The notes beneath the pieces are model-generated. The model searched no databases. It saw only the letters and a list, made by a program, of their open reading frames with translations, and was not told where the DNA came from. The translations under genes and the position numbers were made by a program. Shown here in pieces: positions 8,950 through 17,706 of a DNA stretch of 64,000 nucleotides; positions within the stretch are counted from its first letter, which is position 1; each line of letters begins with the position of its first letter. Origin of the DNA: Ancylobacter oerskovii (GTDB lineage Bacteria; Pseudomonadota; Alphaproteobacteria; Rhizobiales; Xanthobacteraceae); the NCBI RefSeq assembly GCF_018390555.1, contig NZ_JAHBGB010000006.1, positions 186,001 to 250,000 on the forward strand. Reading direction: 5' to 3'.

Positions 8950-9453
8950 ATGGAAGTGAAACTGCGCCTGGAGAAAGCACGCCCGGAGGATGCCGAAGCG
9001 ATGCTCATCGTGCATCGCGCGGCCATTCGCGGCACCGCGGCGGCCTATTACGATCCCGACATCATCGACGCCTGGGCTCCCCTGCCGCTGCGACCCGACC
9101 ATATCGACGCCCTCGCCCGCCGCATCGAAAGCGGCGAGGAGGAGGCGATCGTCGCGCGCGGGCGCGGCGGCGTAATCGTCGGGTTCGGCTCCTTCGTGCC
9201 CGGCGGCCGCGAATTGCGGGCCATCTATGTCGTGCCCGACCATGGCCGCCTCGGCATCGGCGCCGCCCTCCTGCGGGAGCTTGAGATCCGGGCGCGCAAA
9301 TACGGGCTGTCGGAACTCATCATGGACGCGACGCTCAACGCCGAAGCCTTCTACACGCGCCATGGCTTCACCGCCGTGCGGCGCGGCGAAAGCGTGCTGC
9401 GCGGCGGCCGGCGCATGGCCTGCATCCGCATGCGCAAGCCGCTCAAGCGCTGA
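8950..9453 (+). CDS. GNAT-family N-acetyltransferase
   Basis: The 167-residue protein has the GNAT fold order: N-terminal beta1/alpha1 block (EKARPEDAEAMLIVHRAAIR), a central strand ELRAIYVVPDHGRLGIGAAL containing the acetyl-CoA pyrophosphate loop (H-G-R-L-G-I-G), and the C-terminal NAEAFYTRHGF motif. The acceptor substrate is unknown; this subgroup often acts on small amines or amino acids. The gene is convergent with the CcdA-like gene, leaving only 8 bp between the stop codons. Confidence 0.88.
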   Translation: MEVKLRLEKARPEDAEAMLIVHRAAIRGTAAAYYDPDIIDAWAPLPLRPDHIDALARRIESGEEEAIVARGRGGVIVGFGSFVPGGRELRAIYVVPDHGRLGIGAALLRELEIRARKYGLSELIMDATLNAEAFYTRHGFTAVRRGESVLRGGRRMACIRMRKPLKR

Positions 9454-9461
9454 CGGGGACC

Positions 9462-10193
9462 TCAGCCGAAGCTGGCGAGAGCCGGGAAGGTCTCCAGCAT
9501 CCAGTAGCTGATGCTCGCCATCCAGCCGGACAGGAAGCCGATGCCGGTCAGCACCAGCAGCGCGCCCATGGTCTTTTCCACCATGGGCAGATAGCGCCGC
9601 GCCCGCGTGAGCAGGCCGAGCGCCGGCCGCGCCATCGCCGCGACCAGGAGGAACGGCACGCCGAGCCCGGCCGAATAGACGGCGAGCAGGCCGGCTCCCC
9701 GGGTGAGCGTCTGCTCGGAAGCGGCGACCGCGAGAATCGCCGCCAGCACCGGCCCGATGCAGGGCGTCCAGCCGAAGGCGAAGGCGAGGCCCATGACATA
9801 GGCGCCGGCAAGGCTGGTGGGGGCATCGACATGCACACGCTTCGTCTGCGTCAGCCAGCCGAGCCGCAGCACGCCGAGAAAATGCAGGCCCATCAGCAGG
9901 ATGGCGACACCGGCCACGATGGCCAGCTCCTGCGAATAAAGCCGCAGATAACCGCCGACCACCGAGGCCCCAGCGCCCAGCGCCACGAACACCGTCGAGA
10001 AGCCGGCGACGAACAGCACCGCCGCTCCCAGCGTGCGCCGCGCCGCGGCGCCGGTCGGCGCCTTATGGGTGATCTGGTCGAGACTGGTGCCGGCCAGGTA
10101 GCACAGATAGGGCGGCACCAGCGGCAGCACGCAGGGGGAGGCGAAGCTGGCGATGCCGGCGACGAAAGCGGCCGGAAGCGTGACGTCGGCCAT
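9462..10193 (-). CDS. ccdA: CcdA-like cytochrome c biogenesis / thiol-disulfide transmembrane protein
   Basis: The 243-residue polytopic membrane protein begins at the ATG at 10193. It carries the two conserved cysteine sites of the CcdA/DsbD-beta family: ASFASPCVLPLVPPYLCYLA near the N-terminus and FGWTPCIGPVLAAIL in the middle, with about six membrane segments. CcdA passes electrons from cytoplasmic thioredoxin across the membrane to periplasmic thiol proteins, notably in cytochrome c maturation. No partner thioredoxin-like gene is adjacent. It is divergent from the P1 peptidase gene with a 157-bp gap. Confidence 0.92.
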   Translation of the reverse strand: MADVTLPAAFVAGIASFASPCVLPLVPPYLCYLAGTSLDQITHKAPTGAAARRTLGAAVLFVAGFSTVFVALGAGASVVGGYLRLYSQELAIVAGVAILLMGLHFLGVLRLGWLTQTKRVHVDAPTSLAGAYVMGLAFAFGWTPCIGPVLAAILAVAASEQTLTRGAGLLAVYSAGLGVPFLLVAAMARPALGLLTRARRYLPMVEKTMGALLVLTGIGFLSGWMASISYWMLETFPALASFG

Positions 10194-10350
10194 TGACCTT
10201 GGCACCCGTGAACGAATTGACTGCGGCAGCCGCGGCAAGCGGCGACCGCCCTGCGTCCAATGCACGGCCGGGGCGGTGAATGCAATGCGGCGATTTCCGC
10301 CATCGCCGGGATGTGATGACCCGCAAAGGGCAATGGGGAGAGGCAGAAGA

Positions 10351-11367
10351 ATGCGCAACCTGATCACCGATGTGGCCGGGCTGAAGGTCGGCAACGCCAC
10401 GGATCTCGCCCTGGCTTCCGGCGTGACCACGGTGGTGTTCGACCGTCCGACCACCGCCTCGGTGGATGTGCGCGGCGGCGGGCCGGGCACGCGCGAGACC
10501 GACCTGCTTGCCCCCGACACCACGGTGGATGCCGTGCATGCCCTCACCCTCAGCGGCGGCTCGGCCTTCGGCATCGATGCCTGCGCCGGGGTGATGGCCC
10601 GCCTCGCCGAGCAGGGTATCGGCTTCGCCATCGGCGATGCCCGCATCCCGATCGTGCCCGGCTGCGTGCTGTTCGACTTGATCAATGGCGGCGACAAGAA
10701 CTGGGGCCGCTTCGCCCCCTACCGCGATCTCGGCTACCGCGCCGCCGGCGATGCGGGGCTGGATTTCCCGCTCGGGACGATCGGCGCCGGCACCGGCGCC
10801 ACGACGGCCATTCTCAAGGGCGGGCTCGGCTCCGCCTCGGCGGTGTCCGCAAGCGGCCATGTGGTGGGCGCCATCGTCGCGGTGAATGCGGTCGGCTCGG
10901 TGAATGTCGGCGACGGCCCGCATTTCTGGGCGGCGCCCTTCGAGCGCGATGGCGAATTCGGCGGTCTCGGCCTGCCGGCCCCCCTGCCCGCCCCACGCCT
11001 CGCCCCGCCGATGAAGGGTATGCCGGCGGTGGACGAGCCGGCGGCGGCGACGCTCGCCAATACCACCATCGCCATCGTCGCCACCGATGCCGCGCTGACC
11101 AAGGCCCAGTGCAAGCGCCTCGCCGTGATGGCGCAGGACGGGCTGGCCCGGGCCATCTGGCCGGTACACACCCCGCTCGACGGCGACACGGTATTTGCCG
11201 CCGCCACCGGCACCAGGCCGCTCGGGGAGCCGGTGCGCGACCTCGCCTGGCTCGGCGTCGCGGCGGTGGAAGCGCTCGCCCGCGCCTGTGCCCGCGGCGT
11301 CTATGAGGCGAGCGCGCTGCCGCAGCCGGGGGCGCTTCCGGCCTGGCGCGACCGCTGGGCACGCTGA
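10351..11367 (+). CDS. P1-family (DmpA/BapA-like) aminopeptidase, Ntn-hydrolase
   Basis: The 338-residue protein contains the family blocks LTLSGGSAFGIDACAGVMAR and, near residue 235, ANTTIAIVATDAALTKAQCK. In this family the precursor self-cleaves before a Ser/Thr that becomes the nucleophile of an Ntn-hydrolase; the Thr of the ANTT motif is the likely residue here (inference by position). Characterised members release N-terminal D- or beta-amino acids from peptides. No signal peptide is seen. The start has a purine-rich ribosome site (GGGGAGAGGCAGAAG). Confidence 0.88.
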   Translation: MRNLITDVAGLKVGNATDLALASGVTTVVFDRPTTASVDVRGGGPGTRETDLLAPDTTVDAVHALTLSGGSAFGIDACAGVMARLAEQGIGFAIGDARIPIVPGCVLFDLINGGDKNWGRFAPYRDLGYRAAGDAGLDFPLGTIGAGTGATTAILKGGLGSASAVSASGHVVGAIVAVNAVGSVNVGDGPHFWAAPFERDGEFGGLGLPAPLPAPRLAPPMKGMPAVDEPAAATLANTTIAIVATDAALTKAQCKRLAVMAQDGLARAIWPVHTPLDGDTVFAAATGTRPLGEPVRDLAWLGVAAVEALARACARGVYEASALPQPGALPAWRDRWAR

Positions 11368-11386
11368 GGAGGTATCATCGGCGGGC

Positions 11387-11409
11387 GCTATTGCGGACGA
11401 CGCAATAGC
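11387..11409. promoter_or_regulatory. Inverted repeat between peptidase gene and proV
   Basis: Perfect 9-bp arms GCTATTGCG (11387-11395) and CGCAATAGC (11401-11409) flank a 5-base centre. There is no downstream T-run, so an operator for the betaine transporter genes is as likely as a terminator for the peptidase gene. Confidence 0.45.
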
Positions 11410-11494
11410 AGGAGGCTTGCGACACGGATTTGTCGTGTTTGATTGCCGCCCTTGTCGCATCTGTCCAATAAGCATGGCAGCCATGCGCCGGACA

Positions 11495-11516
11495 CTCTCA
11501 TTAGAAAAAATGAGGG
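11495..11516 (+). promoter_or_regulatory. Hairpin covering the proV ribosome-binding site
   Basis: CTCTCATT (11495-11502), loop AGAAAA, then AATGAGGG (11509-11516) can pair over 8 positions with one G-U pair. The right arm contains the purine-rich ribosome-binding sequence four bases before the proV ATG, so folding would hide it. Regulation by this hairpin is inference. Confidence 0.4.
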
Positions 11517-11520
11517 GTGC

Positions 11521-12720
11521 ATGACGCAAAGCCGGCCACGCATCAGGGTCAACGGACTCACCAAGATCTTCGCCGACAGGACGGAGGCGGCGCTTGCGCT
11601 GCTCAAGGCCGGCCAGAGCCGCGCCGAGATCCTCAAGGCGACCGGCGCCGTGGTCGGGCTTCAGGATGTCAGCTTCGACATCGCCGAAGGCGAGATCCTC
11701 GTCGTCATGGGCCTGTCGGGTTCCGGCAAGTCTACCTGCCTGCGCTGCATCAACCGGCTGATCGAGCCCACCGCCGGCTCGGTCTTCGTCGACGATGTCG
11801 ACATTACCCGGCTGGGCGAGCGGGAACTGATGGAGTTCCGCCGCACCCGCTTCGGTATGGTGTTCCAGCAATTCGCCCTGTTCCCCCACCGCAGCATCGT
11901 CAAGAACGTCGAATACGGGCTGGAGGTCCAGGGTGTGCCGGCCTCCGCGCGCCGGGAGCGCGCCATGGCGGCGCTCGAGACGGTGGGCCTGAAGGGCTGG
12001 GACCAGCACTTTCCCTCGCAGCTCTCCGGCGGCATGCAGCAGCGCGCCGGCCTCGCCCGCGCGCTGGCACTCAATCCCGACGTGCTGCTCATGGACGAAG
12101 CCTTCAGCGCGCTCGATCCGCTGATCCGCCGCGACATGCAGGGCGAGCTCGTCGCGCTGCAGAAGCGGCTCAAGAAGACCATCGTCTTCGTCAGCCACGA
12201 TCTCGACGAGGCCATCGCGCTCGGCGGGCGCATCGTGCTGATGAAGGACGGTCGGGTGGTGCAGCAGGGCACCGCGGCCGACTTCCTCGCCAACCCCGCC
12301 GACGACTATGTGCGGCGTTTCGTCGAGCATATCGACGTGCTCGGCGTCGTCACCGCCGGCGACGCCATGCGCCCGCCGACCGCGGTCAAGCCCTGGTTCA
12401 GCACCGCGGCCGAGGCGCTCGCCAGCCTCGTGCAGAGCGGCGAGCCGGTCATGACGGTGGTGTGCCAGGAGGGGCGGTTCCAGGGCACGGTCGATGCCGA
12501 CACGCTGAAGGCGGCCGGCGAGACGGAACTGCGGCTGCTGCTGAGCGACACCGATGCCTGCGTGTCGTCCTCGGCCACGCTCAACGAGACGGTCGTCAAG
12601 CTTGCCGGCGGACGCGGCGAGATCGCCGTCATAGATGCCGACCGCTCCTTGCGCGGGGTGATCGCCAATGCCGACCTGGTGGCGACGCTCGCCCGTCGTC
12701 GCGCGCAGCCGCTGCACTGA
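11521..12720 (+). CDS. proV: Glycine betaine/proline ABC transporter ATP-binding protein (ProV/OpuAA type)
   Basis: The 399-residue ATPase has the ProV-type extended N-terminus (VNGLTKIFADRTEAALALLK), Walker A GLSGSGKST, signature LSGGMQQRAGLARAL, Walker B VLLMDEAFSALDP and a C-terminal regulatory half (about 270-399) resembling the CBS-domain region of ProV/OpuAA. It drives uptake of osmoprotectants such as glycine betaine, proline betaine or choline. It heads a three-gene cassette; proW follows after 11 bp. Confidence 0.92.
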   Translation: MTQSRPRIRVNGLTKIFADRTEAALALLKAGQSRAEILKATGAVVGLQDVSFDIAEGEILVVMGLSGSGKSTCLRCINRLIEPTAGSVFVDDVDITRLGERELMEFRRTRFGMVFQQFALFPHRSIVKNVEYGLEVQGVPASARRERAMAALETVGLKGWDQHFPSQLSGGMQQRAGLARALALNPDVLLMDEAFSALDPLIRRDMQGELVALQKRLKKTIVFVSHDLDEAIALGGRIVLMKDGRVVQQGTAADFLANPADDYVRRFVEHIDVLGVVTAGDAMRPPTAVKPWFSTAAEALASLVQSGEPVMTVVCQEGRFQGTVDADTLKAAGETELRLLLSDTDACVSSSATLNETVVKLAGGRGEIAVIDADRSLRGVIANADLVATLARRRAQPLH

Positions 12721-12731
12721 GGAGGAACGCG

Positions 12732-13580
12732 ATGGCCTTCGAGATTCCGCGCATCCCCCTCGCCGACTGGTGCGATATCGCGCTGGACTGGGCGACCGAG
12801 CATTTCTCGGGCGTCACGCGCGCGCTCAGCGCCGTGATCGGCACCGGCATCGAGACGATCACCGACTTTCTGGTCGACCTGCCCCCGTGGCTGGTGATCG
12901 TCGCGTTCGGCCTGGCGGTCTGGCGGCTGACCACGCTGCGCATCGCCCTGTTCAGCGTGCTCGGCTTCGCGTTCCTGTGGAACCTCGACCTGTGGCGGGC
13001 GACCATGCAGTCGCTGGTACTGGTGCTGGTCTCGACGCTGTTCGCCCTCGCCATCGGCATACCCATCGGCATCGGCGCGGCGGTGAGCAAGCGGTTCTGG
13101 CGCGTGGTCGCACCGGTGCTCGACATGATGCAGACCATGCCGAGCTTCGTCTATCTCATTCCGGCCATTCCATTTTTCGGCCTCGGCGCTGTCTCGGCCT
13201 GCTTCGCCACCATCGTCTTCGCCATGCCGCCGACCATCCGCCTCACCGCGCTCGGCATCATGCAGACGCCGCCGGAACTGGTGGAGGCGGCCGATGCCTT
13301 CGGTTCCTCGCGGTGGCAGAAGCTGTTCAAGGTGCAGCTTCCCCTCGCCATCCCCACCATCATGGCCGGCATCAACCAGACCATCATGCTCGCGCTCTCC
13401 ATGGTGGTGATCGCGGCGATGATCGGCGCTGGCGGGCTCGGCGGAGAGGTGTGGAAGGCCATCCAGCGTCTGGAGGCCGGACAGGGCTTCCAGGCCGGCA
13501 TCGCCATCGTGGTGCTGGCCGTCATCCTCGACCGCATCACCCAGCACGTCGCCCGCCACATGCGGCGGGACAAGGCGTGA
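12732..13580 (+). CDS. proW: Glycine betaine/proline ABC transporter permease (ProW type)
   Basis: The 282-residue inner-membrane permease has about six hydrophobic segments. The EAA loop that contacts the ATPase is visible as VEAADAFGSSRWQKLFKVQL, followed by the conserved NQTIMLALSMVVIAAMIGAG block of ProW/OpuAB proteins. The ATG at 12732 is preceded by GGAGGAACGCG. It lies between proV and the binding-protein gene, which begins 72 bp downstream. Confidence 0.93.
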   Translation: MAFEIPRIPLADWCDIALDWATEHFSGVTRALSAVIGTGIETITDFLVDLPPWLVIVAFGLAVWRLTTLRIALFSVLGFAFLWNLDLWRATMQSLVLVLVSTLFALAIGIPIGIGAAVSKRFWRVVAPVLDMMQTMPSFVYLIPAIPFFGLGAVSACFATIVFAMPPTIRLTALGIMQTPPELVEAADAFGSSRWQKLFKVQLPLAIPTIMAGINQTIMLALSMVVIAAMIGAGGLGGEVWKAIQRLEAGQGFQAGIAIVVLAVILDRITQHVARHMRRDKA

Positions 13581-13652
13581 GACTCTGAACCAACGGAAGC
13601 GGCACAACGACTTCCGGGCACAACATCCCCCTTCCAGACTGGAGCAAAGCCT

Positions 13653-14507
13653 ATGTCCATCCTCGGTAAAATCGCGAAGACGGCTGCACTGGCCGCCACC
13701 GCCATCGGCCTTGCCGCCGGTGCGGCGCAGGCGGAGAAGAAGGACCTCACCATCGCCTATGTCGAATGGTCGGACGCCGTGGTCGCGACCAACATCGTCA
13801 AGACGGCGCTGGAGGAGAAGGGCTACAAGGTCAAGATCGTGCCGCTGTCCGGCGCCGCCATGTGGCAGGCGGTGGCGACCGGCGAGGCCGACGCCATGGT
13901 CGCCGCCTGGCTGCCCGCGACCCACGCCGCCTATAACGCCAAGCTGAAGGACAAGGTGGTCGATCTCGGCCCCAACGTCACCGGCGCCAAGATCGGCTGG
14001 GCGGTGCCGACCTATGTCGACATCGCCACCATCGAGGACATCAAGAAGGACCCGGCGAAGTTCGGTGGCAAGGTGGTCGGCATCGATCCCGGCGCCGGCC
14101 TGATGAAGGCGTCGGAAAAGGCGATCAAGGAATACGCCCTGCCGGTGAAGCTGGTCGAGGGCTCGGACGCCACTATGGTGGCGGCGCTGAAGGACGCCTA
14201 CGGCAAGAAAGAGCCTATCGTCATCACCACCTGGACGCCGCACTGGATGTTCGCCACCTGGGACCTGAAGTACCTGTCCGATCCCAAGGCTGTGTTCGGC
14301 GGCGAGGAGACGGTGAACACGGTGGTTTCCACCAAGCTGAAGGAAGAGGCGCCGGAGGCCTACAAGATCCTCGACAATTTCAACCTGTCGCTCGCCGACG
14401 AGCAGGCGGTGATGGTGGAGAACAACAAGCCCGGCGCCGATCCGGCCGCCACCGCCAAGGCCTGGGTCGCCGCCAACAAGGCCAAGGTCGACGCCTGGTC
14501 GAAGTGA
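13653..14507 (+). CDS. proX: Glycine betaine-type ABC transporter substrate-binding protein (OpuAC/ProX family)
   Basis: The 284-residue periplasmic protein has a Sec signal peptide ending AAGAAQA near residue 28. The mature part starts DLTIAYVEWSDAVVATNIVK, a typical OpuAC-family opening, and contains several tryptophans (VEWSDA, AMWQAV, AAWLPATHA, TTWTPHWMFATWD) of the kind that form the aromatic cage for quaternary ammonium groups. The family fits betaine, choline or proline betaine; the exact ligand is not readable. A strong terminator follows about 100 bp downstream. Confidence 0.92.
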   Translation: MSILGKIAKTAALAATAIGLAAGAAQAEKKDLTIAYVEWSDAVVATNIVKTALEEKGYKVKIVPLSGAAMWQAVATGEADAMVAAWLPATHAAYNAKLKDKVVDLGPNVTGAKIGWAVPTYVDIATIEDIKKDPAKFGGKVVGIDPGAGLMKASEKAIKEYALPVKLVEGSDATMVAALKDAYGKKEPIVITTWTPHWMFATWDLKYLSDPKAVFGGEETVNTVVSTKLKEEAPEAYKILDNFNLSLADEQAVMVENNKPGADPAATAKAWVAANKAKVDAWSK

Positions 14508-14607
14508 TCACATGCGATCCAGCCGTGCCGGCTCCCGGGCGGCACAGGCCATAGCCTCTCCCACTTCCTCCTGAACGGTCACCCGTCACGGCGATCGTTC
14601 CCACCTG

Positions 14608-14638
14608 AAAGGCCGGGCTCGTCCCGGCCTTTTCTTTT
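14608..14638 (+). terminator. Rho-independent terminator of the proVWX cassette
   Basis: A 10-bp stem, AAAGGCCGGG (14608-14617) with CCCGGCCTTT (14623-14632), has a 5-base loop and is followed by TCTTTT. Confidence 0.9.
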
Positions 14639-14757
14639 GGGGCTTGTCTTTTGGGCTTGTCCTGCCCGCCGTCATTGCATTGGCGGGGAGCCGGTGCTAC
14701 GCGCCGGCATCCGCAAGGCGTCAGACAAACCGCCGGAAGATCGCGAGGGAGACCGCC

Positions 14758-15444
14758 ATGGCCACGCATCCGCTCATCGTCGCCCCCTCCATCCTCGCAA
14801 GCGACTTCGCCCGCTTCGGCGAGGAGGTGCGCGCCATCGACGCCGCCGGCGCCGACTGGGTACATATCGACATCATGGACGGGCATTTCGTGCCGAACAT
14901 CTCCTTCGGGCCGGATGTCGTGAAGGCGATCCGCCCGCTCACCACCAAGTTCTTCGACGTGCACCTGATGATCGCACCGGCCGATCCCTATCTGGAAGCC
15001 TTCGCCAAGGCGGGAGCCGATCTCATCACCGTGCATGCCGAGGCCGGCCCGCATCTGCATCGCTCGCTGCAGGCGATCCGCGCGCTCGGCAAGAAGGCGG
15101 GCGTCGCCCTCAACCCCGCGACGCCGGCGAGCGCGGTGGAGCATGTGCTCGGCCTCGTCGACCTCGTGCTGGTGATGACGGTCAATCCCGGCTTCGGCGG
15201 CCAGGCCTTCCTGCCGTCGATGATGGACAAGGTGCGTCAGATCAAGGCGATGATCGGCGAGCGCCCCATCCACATCGAAATCGACGGCGGGGTGACGGCG
15301 GAGACGGCGCCCTTGTGCGCGGCTGCCGGCGGCGACGTGCTGGTGGCTGGCTCCGCGGTGTTCAAGGGCGGCGCCGCGGCCTATGCCGGCAACATCGCGG
15401 GCATCCGCCATGCGGCGGAACGGGCGATCGGCACCCTGGTCTAG
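14758..15444 (+). CDS. rpe: Ribulose-phosphate 3-epimerase
   Basis: The 228-residue TIM-barrel enzyme interconverts ribulose 5-phosphate and xylulose 5-phosphate in the pentose phosphate and Calvin cycles. It shows the family signatures [36 protein letters not shown] (metal and catalytic Asp), [13 protein letters not shown] and IEIDGGV. The ATG at 14758, preceded by GAGGGAGACCGCC, matches the usual N-terminus; an upstream in-frame extension to 14644 overlaps the terminator and is not supported. No cbb genes are near, so the general pentose-phosphate role is the safe reading. Confidence 0.95.
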   Translation: MATHPLIVAPSILASDFARFGEEVRAIDAAGADWVHIDIMDGHFVPNISFGPDVVKAIRPLTTKFFDVHLMIAPADPYLEAFAKAGADLITVHAEAGPHLHRSLQAIRALGKKAGVALNPATPASAVEHVLGLVDLVLVMTVNPGFGGQAFLPSMMDKVRQIKAMIGERPIHIEIDGGVTAETAPLCAAAGGDVLVAGSAVFKGGAAAYAGNIAGIRHAAERAIGTLV

Positions 15445-15514
15445 CCGCTTCCCGGTGCCTGCATTTGTCGCGGGGCCGCCTATCTGCTAATGCGCGGCGT
15501 CCGTCACGCAACTT

Positions 15515-16834
15515 GTGAGCACGCCCGTGATCCCGCGCTATACCCGTCCCGAGATGGCCGCCATCTGGGAGCCGCAGACCCGCTTCCGCATCTGGTTCGA
15601 GATCGAGGCGCACGCCACCGACGCGCTCGCCGAGCTCGGCGTGGTGCCAAAGGAAGCGGCGGCGAAGATCTGGGAGAAGGCGAAGGACGCCACCTTCGAC
15701 GTCGCCCGCATCGACGAGATCGAGGCCGTCACCAAGCACGACGTCATCGCCTTCCTCACCCATCTCGCCGAGATCGTCGGGCCGGAAGCGCGCTTCGTCC
15801 ACCAGGGCATGACCTCCTCCGACGTGCTCGACACCTGCCTCAACGTGCAGCTGGTGCGTGCCGCCGACATCCTGATCAAGGACGTCGACCGGCTGCTTGC
15901 CGCGCTCGAGGCCCGCGCCTTCGAGCACAAGCTCACCCCGACCATCGGCCGCTCGCACGGCATCCACGCCGAGCCGACCACCTTCGGCCTCAAGCTGGCG
16001 CAAGCGCATGCCGAATTCCAGCGCAACCGCGCCCGGCTCGTGGCGGCGCGCAAGGAGGTCGCCACCTGCGCCATTTCCGGCGCGGTCGGCACCTTCGCGC
16101 AGATCGACCCGCGCGTTGAGGAATATGTCGCCGCCAAGCTCGGCCTGAAGGTCGAGCCGGTGTCGACGCAGGTGATCCCGCGCGACCGCCACGCCGCCTA
16201 TTTCGCCGCGCTCGGCGTCGTCGCCTCCTCCATGGAACGCGTCGCGGTGGAGATCCGCCACCTGCAGCGCACCGAGGTGCTGGAGGCGGAGGAGTTCTTC
16301 TCCGAGGGGCAGAAAGGCTCCTCGGCGATGCCGCACAAGCGCAACCCGGTACTGACCGAGAACGTCACCGGCCTCGCCCGCCTCGTGCGCGGCATGGTCA
16401 CGCCGGCGCTGGAGAACGTCGCGCTCTGGCACGAGCGCGACATCTCGCATTCCTCGGTCGAGCGCGGCATCGGCCCGGATGCGACGGTAACGCTCGACTT
16501 CGCGCTGAACCGCCTCGCTGGCGTCGTCGAGAAGCTGATCGTCTATCCGCAGAACATGCAGAAGAACCTCGACCGGCTCGGCGGCCTCGTGCATTCGCAG
16601 CGTGTCCTGCTGGCGCTGACCCAGAAGGGCGCCTCGCGCGAGGATGCCTATCGGCTGGTGCAGCGCAACGCCATGCCGGTATGGCGCGGCGAGGGCGAGT
16701 TCCAGACGCTGTTGACCAATGACGCCGACGTGCGGAAGTACCTCTCCGCCGAGGAGATCGCCGAGAAATTCGATCTCGGCTACCACCTCAAGCATGTCGA
16801 CACCATCTTCAGGCGGGTGTTCGGCCGCGCCTGA
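15515..16834 (+). CDS. purB: Adenylosuccinate lyase
   Basis: The 439-residue enzyme of the fumarase/aspartase superfamily catalyses two steps of purine synthesis: cleavage of SAICAR to AICAR and of adenylosuccinate to AMP, each releasing fumarate. The signature loop GQKGSSAMPHKRNPVLTE holds the catalytic serine, and TIGRSHGIHAEPTTFGLKLA holds the catalytic histidine. The start is GTG at 15515. It is 70 bp after rpe and about 2.7 kb from purC, the gene whose product it acts on. Confidence 0.95.
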   Translation: MSTPVIPRYTRPEMAAIWEPQTRFRIWFEIEAHATDALAELGVVPKEAAAKIWEKAKDATFDVARIDEIEAVTKHDVIAFLTHLAEIVGPEARFVHQGMTSSDVLDTCLNVQLVRAADILIKDVDRLLAALEARAFEHKLTPTIGRSHGIHAEPTTFGLKLAQAHAEFQRNRARLVAARKEVATCAISGAVGTFAQIDPRVEEYVAAKLGLKVEPVSTQVIPRDRHAAYFAALGVVASSMERVAVEIRHLQRTEVLEAEEFFSEGQKGSSAMPHKRNPVLTENVTGLARLVRGMVTPALENVALWHERDISHSSVERGIGPDATVTLDFALNRLAGVVEKLIVYPQNMQKNLDRLGGLVHSQRVLLALTQKGASREDAYRLVQRNAMPVWRGEGEFQTLLTNDADVRKYLSAEEIAEKFDLGYHLKHVDTIFRRVFGRA

Positions 16835-16871
16835 GAATTCGCATATCGGATAAGATAGTCGCCCTAAACAG

Positions 16872-16911
16872 CTGGGTCAGATCGGGATATCGATCTGACC
16901 CAGTTCTGTTT
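16872..16911. terminator. Convergent terminator between purB and the SH3 gene
   Basis: A perfect 13-bp stem, CTGGGTCAGATCG (16872-16884) with CGATCTGACCCAG (16891-16903), has a 6-base loop GGATAT and is followed by TTCTGTTT on the plus strand. It lies between the purB stop and the stop of the minus-strand gene, so it can serve both. Confidence 0.82.
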
Positions 16912-17546
16912 CACGGCCGGCGCATGCCGCCGATTTGCGGCCGGTACATGACCGGGCGGGGACCGCCATAGCCGCCTCGCCAGCCGGGGCCGGCGCCACG
17001 CCATGCCGGAGGCGGAGCGCCGCGCCATCCCGGGCGCGGGCCGCCGCGCCAATAGGCCGGCCGGCCTCGCCAGCCGGGACCGCCGCGCCAATAGGCGGGA
17101 CGTCCACCCCAATAGGCGGGACGGCCGCCCCAGTAGCGTCCTGGGCCCCAATAGCGATAGCGGGGACCGCCCCAGTAATAGGGGCCGCCCCAATAGCCGG
17201 GACCCCAGGCGGAGCCGACGCCCACGCCGAGCGCAAAGGCCCCGACACCCAGCGCCGGGTCGTAATAGCCGTCATAATATCCCGGACTGACCGCCACGCG
17301 GGACCCGCCGAAGGAAAGATAGCTGGCGCTGACATAGCCCCCGCCGATCTGGCACCAATTGTTGCCGGTGCAGCCGGCGACATTGACGCGCGCGCCAGCC
17401 GGCAGCGTGGCGACGACGCGATAGCCGGTGCCCGGCCCGCTGCGCACGTTGAGATCGTTGGTGACGGTGGCGGACCGCGCTTCGGCGGTCGCGATGCCGG
17501 CCAGCAACAAGGCGACGGCGGTCAGCAGTGTCGTCCGCATACGCAT
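16911..17546 (-). CDS. Secreted SH3-domain protein with a Tyr-Trp-Gly-rich tail
   Basis: The 211-residue product starts MRMRTTLLTAVALLLAGIAT with a Sec signal peptide (cleavage near residue 22-24). Residues about 25-80 form one bacterial SH3 (SH3_3) domain: TVTNDLNVRSGPGTGYRVVA through GNNWCQIGGGYVSASYL. The remaining 120 residues are low-complexity repeats of YWGG, RPAYWRGG and PGWRG. Such proteins are usually periplasmic or surface exposed and may bind cell wall; no catalytic domain is present. It lies directly downstream of a larger paralogue with three SH3 domains and is likely co-regulated with it. Confidence 0.8.
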   Translation of the reverse strand: MRMRTTLLTAVALLLAGIATAEARSATVTNDLNVRSGPGTGYRVVATLPAGARVNVAGCTGNNWCQIGGGYVSASYLSFGGSRVAVSPGYYDGYYDPALGVGAFALGVGVGSAWGPGYWGGPYYWGGPRYRYWGPGRYWGGRPAYWGGRPAYWRGGPGWRGRPAYWRGGPRPGWRGAPPPAWRGAGPGWRGGYGGPRPVMYRPQIGGMRRP

Positions 17547-17706
17547 GGAATCCTCCTTCGCCGGCGGAACCCGCGTTTCCGCCCTCGCCGGCCCGGCCGG
17601 CCACGTAGCTGCCCGCGACAACGCCGGCGCACGCCGGTGGTTTCCATCGGCGCGCGTCACGAAACCGCGACCGCCGGCAGATGATGCCTCGGGAAGATCG
17701 CCCAGG

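Noticed and set aside
10063-12717. Open frame of 884 codons on the minus strand across the peptidase and proV genes
   Set aside because: It runs antisense to two clear genes and into the CcdA gene, with no recognisable motif.
14644-14757. N-terminal extension of rpe to an upstream in-frame start
   Set aside because: The added residues overlap the proX terminator and do not match the conserved Rpe N-terminus, while the ATG at 14758 has a good ribosome site.
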